A DNA stretch of 33,257 nt from Chitinophagaceae bacterium (GTDB lineage: Bacteria; Bacteroidota; Bacteroidia; Cytophagales; JASGCU01): NCBI GenBank assembly GCA_030053935.1, contig JASGCU010000004.1, positions 30,484 through 63,740 on the forward strand, in the 5' to 3' direction. A program made the position numbers and the translations under genes. The notes beneath the pieces are model-generated. The model had not been told where the DNA came from. It searched no databases and saw only the letters and a program-made list of their open reading frames with translations. Numbering within the stretch: the stretch's first letter is position 1; the number at the start of each line of letters is the position of its first letter. Below, one piece after another: positions 7,225-18,893 of this stretch.

Positions 7225-8172
7225 TTAATTTTGTTTTCCGTATTTTTGCAGGAGGGCTTTTGTTTTTTTTATACCTTCGTCTTCGGAGAGAGATCCTTCA
7301 TATTCTATTCCTATATATCCCTTGTATCCGGCTTTTTTGACGATGGAGAGCATTTTTTTATAGTCAATTTCTATACATTCTCCATCTGCGCTGAACTCGT
7401 AGCTTTTGGCACTCACTCCTTTAGCAAAGGGCATCAGTTCTTCTGTTCCTGTATATCTATCGTAAGATTCATAGCATACTTTCCAATCTTTTGGGTCGTT
7501 TTTGAGACAGAAATTTCCAAAATCAGGAAGGGTTCCGCAGTTTGGCATTCCTACATTTTGGATAACATTACTGAGCCATTTTCCGTCAGATGAATATCCT
7601 CCGTGGTTTTCTACTATAACATTTATATTCAGAGAGAGAGCATATTCAGAAAGTTTACGAAGACCTTCGGTTGCCTTTTTTGATACTTCTTCTGCGGTGC
7701 CATTTCCTTTTGCATTTACTCGGATAGAGTGGCATCCTAAAAATTTTGCTGCTTCTGCCCATTTATAATGATTTTCTACTGCGACATTTCTTTTTTGTGT
7801 CTCTGCATCACCAAGGTCTCCTTCCCCATCACACATAATAAGTACGCTTCTTACTCCTAAATCATCGCATCGTTTTTTTAATTCGCTGAGATAATTAGTA
7901 TCTTGTGCTTTGTCTTTAAAAAATATATTCACATATTCTACTGCATCTATTCCGTAGGTATTTTTAGCAATAGAAGGGAAATCAAGGTTATTTATTTTCT
8001 TTGCAAAAAGGGCTTTATGTAAGCTCCATTCTGCTAAAGATATTTTGAACCAGAGTTCCCCTTCTTGTTGAGCAAAAACAGTATTGCTAAGGATAGAAAT
8101 TCCCCCTAAGCTCCCTACTGTTACCATAGTTAATCCACCTAATTGGTGTAAAAATTCTCTTCGTGATTTCAT
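7225..8172 (-). CDS. Tat-exported sugar phosphate isomerase/epimerase-like TIM-barrel protein
   Basis: A 315-residue AP-endonuclease-2-like TIM barrel. The N-terminus is a twin-arginine signal: SRREFLHQLGG followed by a hydrophobic stretch and a cleavage-like region near NTVFAQ (about residue 34). This predicts export already folded, probably to the periplasm. Metal-site residues of the xylose isomerase-like family are seen in YGIDAVEYVN, LNINVIVENHGG, NCGTLPDFGNF and YKGYIGIEYEGS. The substrate is unknown; relatives act on sugars or inositols. The gene starts the unit that continues into the HupE-like gene. Upstream, divergent from sprA, is a 395-base gap holding a 19-bp palindrome and an ORF remnant. 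Confidence 0.85.
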   Translation of the reverse strand: MKSRREFLHQLGGLTMVTVGSLGGISILSNTVFAQQEGELWFKISLAEWSLHKALFAKKINNLDFPSIAKNTYGIDAVEYVNIFFKDKAQDTNYLSELKKRCDDLGVRSVLIMCDGEGDLGDAETQKRNVAVENHYKWAEAAKFLGCHSIRVNAKGNGTAEEVSKKATEGLRKLSEYALSLNINVIVENHGGYSSDGKWLSNVIQNVGMPNCGTLPDFGNFCLKNDPKDWKVCYESYDRYTGTEELMPFAKGVSAKSYEFSADGECIEIDYKKMLSIVKKAGYKGYIGIEYEGSLSEDEGIKKTKALLQKYGKQN

Positions 8173-8233
8173 TTAGATTTTTAAGTTGTTATTTTTAAAC
8201 ATGTAATTTTTATTGATTGAAAAACTTTATTTG

Positions 8234-8395
8234 CTACTGTATCATTTTCTGCTCTATATTCTGTATTTGGTTTTTTAGTATCTTTTCTCTCTCTTTTTTA
8301 ATCGGCTCGATTCCATAATCAGTACCTCCCCTTACGCAAACATTATCTTCAAAAAGGTTATGATAACCTTTAAAAGGTAAAAATATGTAATTTTA
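8234..8395 (-). pseudogene. 52-codon ORF remnant without a start codon
   Basis: On the minus strand an open stretch of 52 codons runs from 8392 to 8237 and ends at TAG (8236-8234). An in-frame TAA lies at 8395-8393, and there is no ATG, GTG or TTG start at its head. The translation looks like a real protein tail: FKGYHNLFEDNVCVRGGTDY, then GIEPIKKEREKILK, then a helical end NQIQNIEQKMIQ. Amino-acid use and absence of stops resemble nearby genes. I do not recognise the family. It could be the 3' remnant of a lost gene or a chance open frame. Confidence 0.35.
8353..8371. promoter_or_regulatory. Perfect 19-bp palindrome between divergent genes
   Basis: The sequence AAAGGTTATGATAACCTTT is symmetrical over 9+1+9 bases. 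It lies in the gap between the divergent isomerase-like gene (starting at 8172) and sprA (starting at 8568), 181 and 196 bases from the two starts. As DNA it looks like a dimeric repressor operator. A one-base centre makes a tight RNA hairpin unlikely without opening inner pairs. No T-run follows. It also falls inside the ORF remnant described at 8234-8395. Confidence 0.4.
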
Positions 8396-8567
8396 TTATA
8401 TTTTTGGGTAAAGTGAGTAACAAAAATAAAAAATCTATTTTTTTAATAAACATATATGGACATAGTTTTTTTTTTTCATAATTCATATACAGAAAAAAAC
8501 AATTTCTAAAATACAATAAAAAAAACTATTTTTCGTTATAGAAAGAATAAGCGTCCTATTTTTTATT

Positions 8568-11500
8568 ATGTATATACAAATTAAAAACCCATTGAACTCT
8601 TTTTTTCCCCAAAGATATTTTTTTGTAATTTCTTTTGTCTTCCTTTCTCCTTTTATCCATTCTGTAAAAGGTGCTTCCTTCTTTCAAAAAGGGAAGCCAC
8701 CCAAAGATACCTCTTATAGAGAGCATATGGGCTGGTATACATACAATCAAAAAGACAGATTAGGAGATCCTTTTTCTGATAAAAGAACATCTTCTTCTCT
8801 TGTTTTGAAAGACCCCGCAAGGTATAAAATTGATTTTGATATTGACTCTAACAAAAATTATACCATCTATGAAAGGATAGGAAATGTGAGTTATCGCCCT
8901 GCTATGGTTATGAGTTTTGATGAATATAAAAGGTATGAGGAAAAAAAAAATAATAAGGAGTATTGGCAGACGAGGACGGATGGGGAGAATAGGAATCCTA
9001 ATTTAGTTGCAAATAAAGGGGGGCCCAAAGTATTTAATCATCCATTGATAGAGCGTCTTTTTGGTCCGGGTGGTTTTGATATGAAGGTTTCAGGATATGC
9101 CAATTTGGACTTTGGATGGAATTGGCAGACGATACAAAACTCTACTTCTGTTGCTCAACAGTCAAATGGTGGTTTTGTTTTTAACCAACAAATAGGGATA
9201 AACACTTCTGCTTCTCTCGGAGATAAGCTCAAAGTACAGCTGAGCTGGGATAGTCAAAATTCATTTAATTTTCAAAATACTTGGAAACCCGAATATACGG
9301 GGGCGGAGCATAGTATTATAAAAAAAATAGAGCTTGGAAATGTGACGATGAACTCGGGGAATAGTTTAATAAACCCTGGACAGGCATTATTAGGAGTAAA
9401 AGCGGAGTTGCAGTTTGGGAAACTCTTTGTATCGGGTTTTTATTCTCAGCAGCAGGGAAAAACAGAAGCACTTTGTTTGGAGAGCGGGGTTCAGTCACGT
9501 GATTTTGAGATACGCGGTTCGGAATATGAGGACAATAGACATTATTTTTTAGGGCATTTTTTTAGAGATAATTATGAAAGATGGCTTTCTAACCTTCCAC
9601 AGATTTCTTCGGGCATAAATATTACTCGTGTAGAAGTATATATAATCAATAGAAATAGCGAAACAAAGACACTGCGTCGAGTTATGGGTTTTATGGATTT
9701 GGGAGAAGGAAAAACTATCTACAGAAGAAATGCTTCTTACGTTTCAAATGCAGGAGGAGATGGCCCTTCCGGTAATGATGCAAATGGTTTGTTTGCTACT
9801 CTCACAAATACATCTACTTTTAGAGGGGGGGCTAATGTAAAAGATGAGCTTCAGAAGCAATTTGGTTTTGTAGAGACAACGGATTTTGATGGGGTTGATG
9901 CGTCTAGAAAACTTACCGAAACAGAATATACCGTTCATAAACAGCTCGGATATATTACCCTTTCTCGTCGACTTCAAAACGATGAATTTTTAGGGGTTTC
10001 TTATGAATATACCTATAATGGTGTTATTTATAAGGTTGGGGAGCTCACAGAGGACTATCAAAATTTGCCCGAAGACAATATTATCTTTTTGAAATTATTA
10101 CGCCCAAAAAAAGTAGATGTGCGTGTGCCTACTTTTGATTTGATGATGAAAAATATCTATAACCTTCAGACCTATCAAATAGAAAGTAATGGTTTTATTT
10201 TACGAGTTCAGTATAGAGATGATTTAACAGGTATAGATAACCCCAGTTTACACGAGGGAGCAAAAACAAAAAATCAACCTCTGATTCGGCTTTTGAATTT
10301 AGATAGATTAAATACGAATGGAGACCCTCAAGCAGATGGAAATTTTGATTTTGTAGAAGGATATACCGTGAATGCACAATATGGATTGATTATTTTTCCT
10401 GTATTAGAACCATTTGGAAGCACTCTGCGGAAGTATTTTGACCCTGAAACCGAGGCAAATCTGATAGAAAAATATGTATATGACAGTTTATATTCTAATA
10501 CCAAAGCTGATGCGGAGCTTATTTCCACGAAAAATAAATTTTGGATGGCAGGAAAGGTGCAAGGGGGAAGCTCTAATGAAATTGCTCTACCGGGAATACA
10601 AGTCACTCAAAATTCTGTATCCATCACAGCGGGAGGAACAGTGCTTACAGAGGGGAAGGACTATACGGTCGACTATAATTTAGGACGTGTGCGGATTATT
10701 AACGAAGGAATTATAAGTTCGGGAAAAAAAATATGTATTAATTTTGAAAAAGCGGATATTCTAAATTTTCAAACCCGCAGTGTATATGGAACACGTTTAG
10801 AGTATAGATATTCTAAAGATATAAAGATAGGAGGAACTTTTGTACAGCTCAATGAGAGAACCAACGGTATTAGTAGATATTCCGTAGGAAACGACCCTAC
10901 TCTGAATACGCAGTATGGTTTTGATTTACATGCGAGTCAAGAATCAAATTTTATCACGAAGGCAATAAGTTTACTGCCTTTTTATGAAAGCAAAGTTCCA
11001 TCAAAAATTAATTTTAATAGTGAATTCGCTCAGATAATCCCCGGAACGTCCAATTTAGTGAATGGAGAGGGGACTTCGTATATAGATGATTTTGAATCTT
11101 CTATAACCCCTTACAGCTTGGGCAGTCCGCAGAGTTGGAAATTGGCTTCTACTCCTACTACAGATGATAATAGGTATGACAAAAGCAAAGAAGCGGGAAA
11201 TCCACTTGCTTATGCTTACAAAAGAGCAAAAATAGCTTGGTATACGGTAGATAATACTTTTTATACCACCTCAGGCGTTGGGAGACCATCGCACCTTACC
11301 TCTGCGGACTTGGAAAATAATTATGTGCGAGCCATCGGACTTCAGGAGATTTTTACTCAAAGAAGCAGAGATGTTATAAACACCAATGAATCGGTATTTG
11401 ACATTGCCTATTTTCCCGAAGAACGGGGAATGTATAACTACAATCCCGACCTCACCTTTGAAGGAAATCTAAAAAATCCCGAATCAAATTGGGCAGGAAT

Positions 11501-14500
11501 TGTAAAACCATTTACGGTTGACGTAGATTTTGATAAAATTAACGTAGAGTATATAGAATTTTGGATGATGGACCCTTTCATAGATGGGATAAATGGGAAA
11601 GTTTTAGATGGAATAAAAAATGAAAATAACACCACAGGCGGGCAACTCATATTGAATTTAGGAAGCGTTTCTGAGGATATAGCCAAAGATGGAAAACACG
11701 CCTTTGAAAATGGCTTACCCGTAGATGGAAATGATAATGATGTAGAACAAAATTCATGGGGAAGGGTTACGAAACAACAATACCTCTTAAATGCCTTTGA
11801 CAATACAGCTGGATCAAGAGAAAATCAAGATGTGGGATTTGATGGACTACCGAATAACAAGGAAGAAGAATTTTTTGGAAGTAGTTTTCTCAACAGATTA
11901 AATGTTTCAACCCAATCTCTCGAAAAAATAAAAAGAGACCCCTCAGGGGATAACTTTCAATACTATCTCGGAGGGGAACTCGATGATAAAAAAGCAAATA
12001 TAGTAGAAAGATATAAAAACTATAATGGACAAGATGGCAATTCTCCTCTGCTTGGAACAGGTCTTACCTACGCACCTATTGCCACTACCGAACCCGACAA
12101 CGAAGACATAAATAAAGATAATACCATTTCCAATTTAGAAGAATACTATGAGTATAAAATAAATCTCAAAAAAAATGAACTCACCATAGGAAAAAACCAT
12201 ATCGTAGACCAAGTTTCTACATCCAGAGGGAATTGGTATTTATTCAGAATACCCATCCGCTCCCCCGATAGAACACAAGGAAACATATCTGACTTTAAAA
12301 CCATTCGTTATATGAGAACCTATCTCACAGGTTGGAAACAACCCGTAGTATTACGATTTGTAAAGTTTCAATTCGTCGGCTCCCAATGGAGAAAATACAA
12401 TGCTAATCTCTACAAAAAAGGAATATATGAAATACCCGAAAAACCTACTTCTAATTTCTTTGTCTCATCCGTAAATATTGAGGAAAACGGAGCCGTTGTG
12501 AACGGAAAAATACCATACGTCCTCCCTCCCAATTTCAATAGAGACCAAGATAATAACACTCCTTACAATAGACTAACCAATGAACAATCCCTTCAAATAT
12601 GCGTAGATGAACTCCAAGAAAACGATGCACGAGCCGTCTATAAAAATGTAAAATACGACCTCATAAACTATGGACGTATTAAAATGGCTATCCATACCCA
12701 CGGAAATACATTAGGATTAGATGCAAATACCCCCATCGGAGAAGTAAGTGCTTTTATACGATTAGGAACGGACTTCGACCAAAACTACTATGAAATAGAA
12801 ATACCTCTCAAACCCACTCCTATTAATCTAACTGGTGTTTCTCAATCCGAACTACCAAACCTCGTCTGGCCCGAAGAGAACGAACTTGACTTTTCTTTCA
12901 ACGACCTCTATACTCTCAAAGCAGAAAGAAATGAAAGTAAATATCCCGTAGACCTCCCTTATACCAAACAAATAGGAAAATACAAAGTGACCCTCTTAGG
13001 CAGACCAGATATGACCTCCATTCTCTCCCTTATGATAGGAGTTCGTAATCCCCAAAGTCCCGACCAACAAAATAAATCCTTTTGTCTCTGGGTAAATGAA
13101 CTCAGAGTAACCAATTTTGATAAAACAAATGGGGTCGCCGCAAATGCCCGAGTAACCATGCAACTGGCAGACCTCGGAAGCATCTCCGCATCTACCCAAT
13201 ACACAGGGGTTGGCTTTGGAAGTATTCAACAAAGAATATCAGAACGATCCCGAACCCAAACTATTACCTACGATATATCCGGAAATATAGCATTAGACAA
13301 AATAATTCTCCCCGAAAAATCAGGCATCAAAATACCCATGTTCGCAAGCTACGAAGAAACTACCTCTACCCCTAAATGGGACCCCCTAGACCCTGACATT
13401 CCCCTCAGCGCCTCTATTCAAAGATTTGACGACACCGAAAAACAACAACAATACACCCAAAAAGTCCAAGATGTAAGCACTAAAAAAAGCATTAATTTCT
13501 CTAATGTCCATAAAGAACGTACAAACCCCGAATCCAGAAAAGATTTTTGGGACGTAGAAAACCTCTCCGCAAACTACGCCTACAGCGAAGCAAGAAAAAA
13601 AAACATAAATACCGAATCCGACTACAGCCAAATCCAAAGTGGAGGAATTGCCTACAACTACTCACCCGAACCATTGTCCGTAGAACCATTTAAAAAAATA
13701 AAATTCCTCAATAACCCCTATTTCAAACTCATTCAAGACATAAACTTCTCTCCTCTCATCGCCAGCGTAAGTATAAGAGGAGATATGAACCGAACTTTTC
13801 AGAAAATACAACTCAGAAACTCAGAACTCAATACCGACGGAATCGACCCTACTTTTCAAAAAGCTTTTACTTTTAATAGACAATTTGCCATTCGCTGGAA
13901 TATATTCCGAAGTGTTGCACTTGATTATAATGCAAGAATGAATACCATCATTGATGAACCATACGGAGACCTCGATACCCAAGAAAAAAAAGACACCGTA
14001 TGGAATAATATCCAAAAACTCGGAAGAAGAAAAAACTTCGAACAATCTGTCAGCATGAACTATCAAATCCCCATCAATAAATTTCCACTTCTAGACTGGG
14101 TAAGCGCTGATTACCGATACTCCGCAAGCTACTCATGGATAGCAGGCTCCCTCAAACAAGCCGATTCTCTCGGAAATACCATCCAAAATAGACAAGAAAA
14201 CACCATACAAGGAAGAATAGACCTAAACTCCCTCTACAATAAAGTCCCTTTTTTCAAATCTATCAACACCCCTTCACGAAACCCCAATGAAACCAAAACC
14301 GCTCAATCATTTCTCAACGCTTTTATTCGTATTATACTATCACTCAAATCTATAAATATCACATATACAATCAACGGCACTACTATCCTCCCAGGATTCA
14401 ATCAAACCCCTTATTTAATCGGACTTAACAGAGATTACACCTCCCCTGGAATCCCTTTTTTACTCGGAAGCCAAGACCCTAATATCAGAAAAAACGCATC

Positions 14501-15704
14501 TGAAAATAACTGGCTCGCAACAGGAACATCTCTCTCCAATCCCTTTGCTCAAACACAATCCGAAAACATCAACATAACCGCAACAATGCAACCTTTTACC
14601 GATTTTCAAATCCAACTTTCCGCCAAAAGAACCAAAAGCGACAACTACCAAGAAATATTCCGCTTCGATAAAACAGACAACAAATTCCTTACCTTTTCTC
14701 CCTCACGCTCAGGATCTTACAGCATCTCCGTATTAGCAATAACTACCGCTTTCATAAATGATAACCCCGACAACTCCTCTCCCGTCTTCCAAAATTTTAT
14801 CAACTATAGAAATACTATCAAAAACAGATGGGAACTCAATAACACTGCAAATGGAGTATACGGAGTGAACTCCCAAGATGTCCTCATCCCCGCTTTCTTA
14901 GCCGCATACCTCGGTAAAAATCCCCAACAAATAACCCTCTCCGCATTCACGAATACGCCCTTACCAAACTGGAACCTCACTTATAACGGACTTTCTAAAA
15001 TACCTGCCCTTGCTAAAATATTCCCTTCCATTACTCTCTCACACGCCTACTCCTCAGACCTTAACATGGGTAACTTCACAAACTCCCTTGCATACAGAGA
15101 TAACTTAGAACTCACCAATAATTTCCTCAATTACCCAACCGCAACCATATCCAATAAAGATGGACAACTTATTCCTGTATATATCCTCAACCAAGTGAGC
15201 ATTACAGAAAGGTTTTCCCCGATGATAGGAATAAATGTCCGAACCATTAACAAAATAACCGCTCGAATCGAATACAAACAAGACAGAACCATTGGGCTAA
15301 ACCTATCCAACGCCCAAGTCACAGAAAGCAAAAACTACGATGTCACCATAGGAATCGGCTATACGCTCACAAACCTGAGACTCCCCTTCCGAATACAAGG
15401 GGTCTTTTACACTCTCCCAAAAGATATTATAATGAACCTCAACATATCCATCAGAAATACACAAACCATCCAAAGAAAAATAAAGGAAGATGAAACATCA
15501 GAAAACAACCCCACCGCAGGCATCTTTAATTACCAAATAAAACCAACCATCTCTTACAACCCCGCAAAGTGGGTAACCCTCCAAATCTACTACGAATACA
15601 ATAACAACACCCCATTCGTCACTACTTCATTCCCAAGAACCAATTGGGCATTCGGAATCCAACTTAGAATCAACCTAGGAGAACTTTCTCTCCTCAACTT
15701 CTAA
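8568..15704 (+). CDS. sprA: Type IX secretion outer-membrane translocon SprA (Sov)
   Basis: A 2378-residue protein of the size expected for SprA, the giant 36-strand outer-membrane barrel through which type IX substrates leave the cell. In Flavobacterium it is also required for gliding. An N-terminal signal peptide (about residues 1-36, hydrophobic core YFFVISFVFLSPFIHSV) directs export. SprA hallmarks include the early GYANLDFGWNWQTIQNST with a following LGDKLKVQLSWDSQNSFNFQ, the mid-protein GEGTSYIDDFESSITPYSLG, and many alternating beta strands to the aromatic C-terminal end ELSLLNF. The frame is intact. SprA normally works with PorV and a plug protein; a PorV-like gene lies about 2.3 kb downstream. 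Synonymous base use changes sharply within the gene: G-rich in the first half and C-rich after about 12.1 kb on the coding strand. Confidence 0.97.
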   Translation: MYIQIKNPLNSFFPQRYFFVISFVFLSPFIHSVKGASFFQKGKPPKDTSYREHMGWYTYNQKDRLGDPFSDKRTSSSLVLKDPARYKIDFDIDSNKNYTIYERIGNVSYRPAMVMSFDEYKRYEEKKNNKEYWQTRTDGENRNPNLVANKGGPKVFNHPLIERLFGPGGFDMKVSGYANLDFGWNWQTIQNSTSVAQQSNGGFVFNQQIGINTSASLGDKLKVQLSWDSQNSFNFQNTWKPEYTGAEHSIIKKIELGNVTMNSGNSLINPGQALLGVKAELQFGKLFVSGFYSQQQGKTEALCLESGVQSRDFEIRGSEYEDNRHYFLGHFFRDNYERWLSNLPQISSGINITRVEVYIINRNSETKTLRRVMGFMDLGEGKTIYRRNASYVSNAGGDGPSGNDANGLFATLTNTSTFRGGANVKDELQKQFGFVETTDFDGVDASRKLTETEYTVHKQLGYITLSRRLQNDEFLGVSYEYTYNGVIYKVGELTEDYQNLPEDNIIFLKLLRPKKVDVRVPTFDLMMKNIYNLQTYQIESNGFILRVQYRDDLTGIDNPSLHEGAKTKNQPLIRLLNLDRLNTNGDPQADGNFDFVEGYTVNAQYGLIIFPVLEPFGSTLRKYFDPETEANLIEKYVYDSLYSNTKADAELISTKNKFWMAGKVQGGSSNEIALPGIQVTQNSVSITAGGTVLTEGKDYTVDYNLGRVRIINEGIISSGKKICINFEKADILNFQTRSVYGTRLEYRYSKDIKIGGTFVQLNERTNGISRYSVGNDPTLNTQYGFDLHASQESNFITKAISLLPFYESKVPSKINFNSEFAQIIPGTSNLVNGEGTSYIDDFESSITPYSLGSPQSWKLASTPTTDDNRYDKSKEAGNPLAYAYKRAKIAWYTVDNTFYTTSGVGRPSHLTSADLENNYVRAIGLQEIFTQRSRDVINTNESVFDIAYFPEERGMYNYNPDLTFEGNLKNPESNWAGIVKPFTVDVDFDKINVEYIEFWMMDPFIDGINGKVLDGIKNENNTTGGQLILNLGSVSEDIAKDGKHAFENGLPVDGNDNDVEQNSWGRVTKQQYLLNAFDNTAGSRENQDVGFDGLPNNKEEEFFGSSFLNRLNVSTQSLEKIKRDPSGDNFQYYLGGELDDKKANIVERYKNYNGQDGNSPLLGTGLTYAPIATTEPDNEDINKDNTISNLEEYYEYKINLKKNELTIGKNHIVDQVSTSRGNWYLFRIPIRSPDRTQGNISDFKTIRYMRTYLTGWKQPVVLRFVKFQFVGSQWRKYNANLYKKGIYEIPEKPTSNFFVSSVNIEENGAVVNGKIPYVLPPNFNRDQDNNTPYNRLTNEQSLQICVDELQENDARAVYKNVKYDLINYGRIKMAIHTHGNTLGLDANTPIGEVSAFIRLGTDFDQNYYEIEIPLKPTPINLTGVSQSELPNLVWPEENELDFSFNDLYTLKAERNESKYPVDLPYTKQIGKYKVTLLGRPDMTSILSLMIGVRNPQSPDQQNKSFCLWVNELRVTNFDKTNGVAANARVTMQLADLGSISASTQYTGVGFGSIQQRISERSRTQTITYDISGNIALDKIILPEKSGIKIPMFASYEETTSTPKWDPLDPDIPLSASIQRFDDTEKQQQYTQKVQDVSTKKSINFSNVHKERTNPESRKDFWDVENLSANYAYSEARKKNINTESDYSQIQSGGIAYNYSPEPLSVEPFKKIKFLNNPYFKLIQDINFSPLIASVSIRGDMNRTFQKIQLRNSELNTDGIDPTFQKAFTFNRQFAIRWNIFRSVALDYNARMNTIIDEPYGDLDTQEKKDTVWNNIQKLGRRKNFEQSVSMNYQIPINKFPLLDWVSADYRYSASYSWIAGSLKQADSLGNTIQNRQENTIQGRIDLNSLYNKVPFFKSINTPSRNPNETKTAQSFLNAFIRIILSLKSINITYTINGTTILPGFNQTPYLIGLNRDYTSPGIPFLLGSQDPNIRKNASENNWLATGTSLSNPFAQTQSENINITATMQPFTDFQIQLSAKRTKSDNYQEIFRFDKTDNKFLTFSPSRSGSYSISVLAITTAFINDNPDNSSPVFQNFINYRNTIKNRWELNNTANGVYGVNSQDVLIPAFLAAYLGKNPQQITLSAFTNTPLPNWNLTYNGLSKIPALAKIFPSITLSHAYSSDLNMGNFTNSLAYRDNLELTNNFLNYPTATISNKDGQLIPVYILNQVSITERFSPMIGINVRTINKITARIEYKQDRTIGLNLSNAQVTESKNYDVTIGIGYTLTNLRLPFRIQGVFYTLPKDIIMNLNISIRNTQTIQRKIKEDETSENNPTAGIFNYQIKPTISYNPAKWVTLQIYYEYNNNTPFVTTSFPRTNWAFGIQLRINLGELSLLNF

Positions 15705-15907
15705 ATAAATAGAATCATAGCACACCTCACCCTAAACATCACCATAGAAAATGTTAATATCACTTTCAAAAGTATTGCTAAATATCCAAAACTAGAACGT
15801 AATTGCTATTTTGACATATAAAAAATATATAATAAAAAAACAACCCACATTATTAAGAATTTTCCTTAGTATAAGAGAACAAAATAAAAATTAAAATATT
15901 TACCAAA

Positions 15908-17908
<2,001 letters not shown>

Positions 17909-18012
17909 ACTATAAAAAAAGATTTTGAAACGAAGTGAATACTTAAGCAAAAACACCCATAGAATTGGTTTGGGAAAGTGAGGCAGAAGTACTGTATTAA
18001 ACATGTAAAATC

Positions 18013-18831
18013 CTATCTCCAAAAAAAAGTATAAGAAAGAGAAAATAGAAAAGAATTACCCATAATTGTATTTCTTTTGTAGGCAATATCTAATAGAATC
18101 TTTTTAAATGCAAACCCTGTTCCAAAAGTATACATAAAAGGAAACGTTATAATCCCTGTTCGAACAACAAAAAACGGACGTATTTTATATTCCATTCCTG
18201 CTTTCCATTTAAGAGGGTAAGAAAGATTTTTTTCTAACTCAGCAGAAAAAACAAATGATGGTATCGGAAAATAGGAAAAACCTACTCTCATAAGAGTTGG
18301 TATTCTTTCCCCTGTTACTTTATTGAGAATAGTTTGAGTCACATTATGAATATACGCTCCTAAAAAAAATTTTTTACCCATTTCCGCACGCATACCTGCT
18401 TCCATAGTAAAAAAACCTCGTGTATTAATATTTTCTATATGGTACTGTAAATAATTGAGCGTAACACCAAAGGTGATAAATCCTACTGCATGGGAAGCTG
18501 TGTATCCAATTTTTTGTTCGTTATAAAGAGTTTTTCCAAACTTATAAAAACTTATACCATGCGAATGTTTTTTAAAATTTTGCACTACACCCGCAGCAAC
18601 TACTTGAAAATCTTCTAAAAGATACCTATTTTCATAAGATATAAATATATGTGTTCCTGAATCTTGTCGTATACCCGCAGGATTGTAAAATATATTCCAA
18701 TGATCACTCAGTGCTACAATAGAATAGCTCATTCCCGCTCCCCTTGCCCCCACTGAAAAATCTCCATTTTGTGCCAATAATCTAAAAGATAAAGAAAAGA
18801 ATACAACAGATACCGATGCCTTGAAAACCAT
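18013..18831 (-). CDS. PorV/PorQ-like outer-membrane beta-barrel protein
   Basis: A 272-residue protein with a signal peptide ending near LLAQN (about residue 22). The next segment, SVGARGAGMSYSIVALSDHW, with NIFYNPAGI after it, is the hallmark start of the PorV/PorQ/UPF0164 family of FadL-like barrels. The remainder alternates beta strands, and the last residues (LFSLSYTFFWR) end in aromatic residues as in outer-membrane proteins. PorV shuttles type IX substrates from SprA, and PorQ belongs to the attachment complex. This protein is shorter than typical PorV (about 380-400 residues), so it may be a paralogue rather than PorV itself. It begins 62 bases after mutA on the same strand and ends facing ispG. 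Confidence 0.55.
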   Translation of the reverse strand: MVFKASVSVVFFSLSFRLLAQNGDFSVGARGAGMSYSIVALSDHWNIFYNPAGIRQDSGTHIFISYENRYLLEDFQVVAAGVVQNFKKHSHGISFYKFGKTLYNEQKIGYTASHAVGFITFGVTLNYLQYHIENINTRGFFTMEAGMRAEMGKKFFLGAYIHNVTQTILNKVTGERIPTLMRVGFSYFPIPSFVFSAELEKNLSYPLKWKAGMEYKIRPFFVVRTGIITFPFMYTFGTGFAFKKILLDIAYKRNTIMGNSFLFSLSYTFFWR

Positions 18832-18893
18832 TTTTTGAAAAGAAAGTAGATATATACATAACTATTTTTATTGTTTAAAAAAATAATGGAAAC

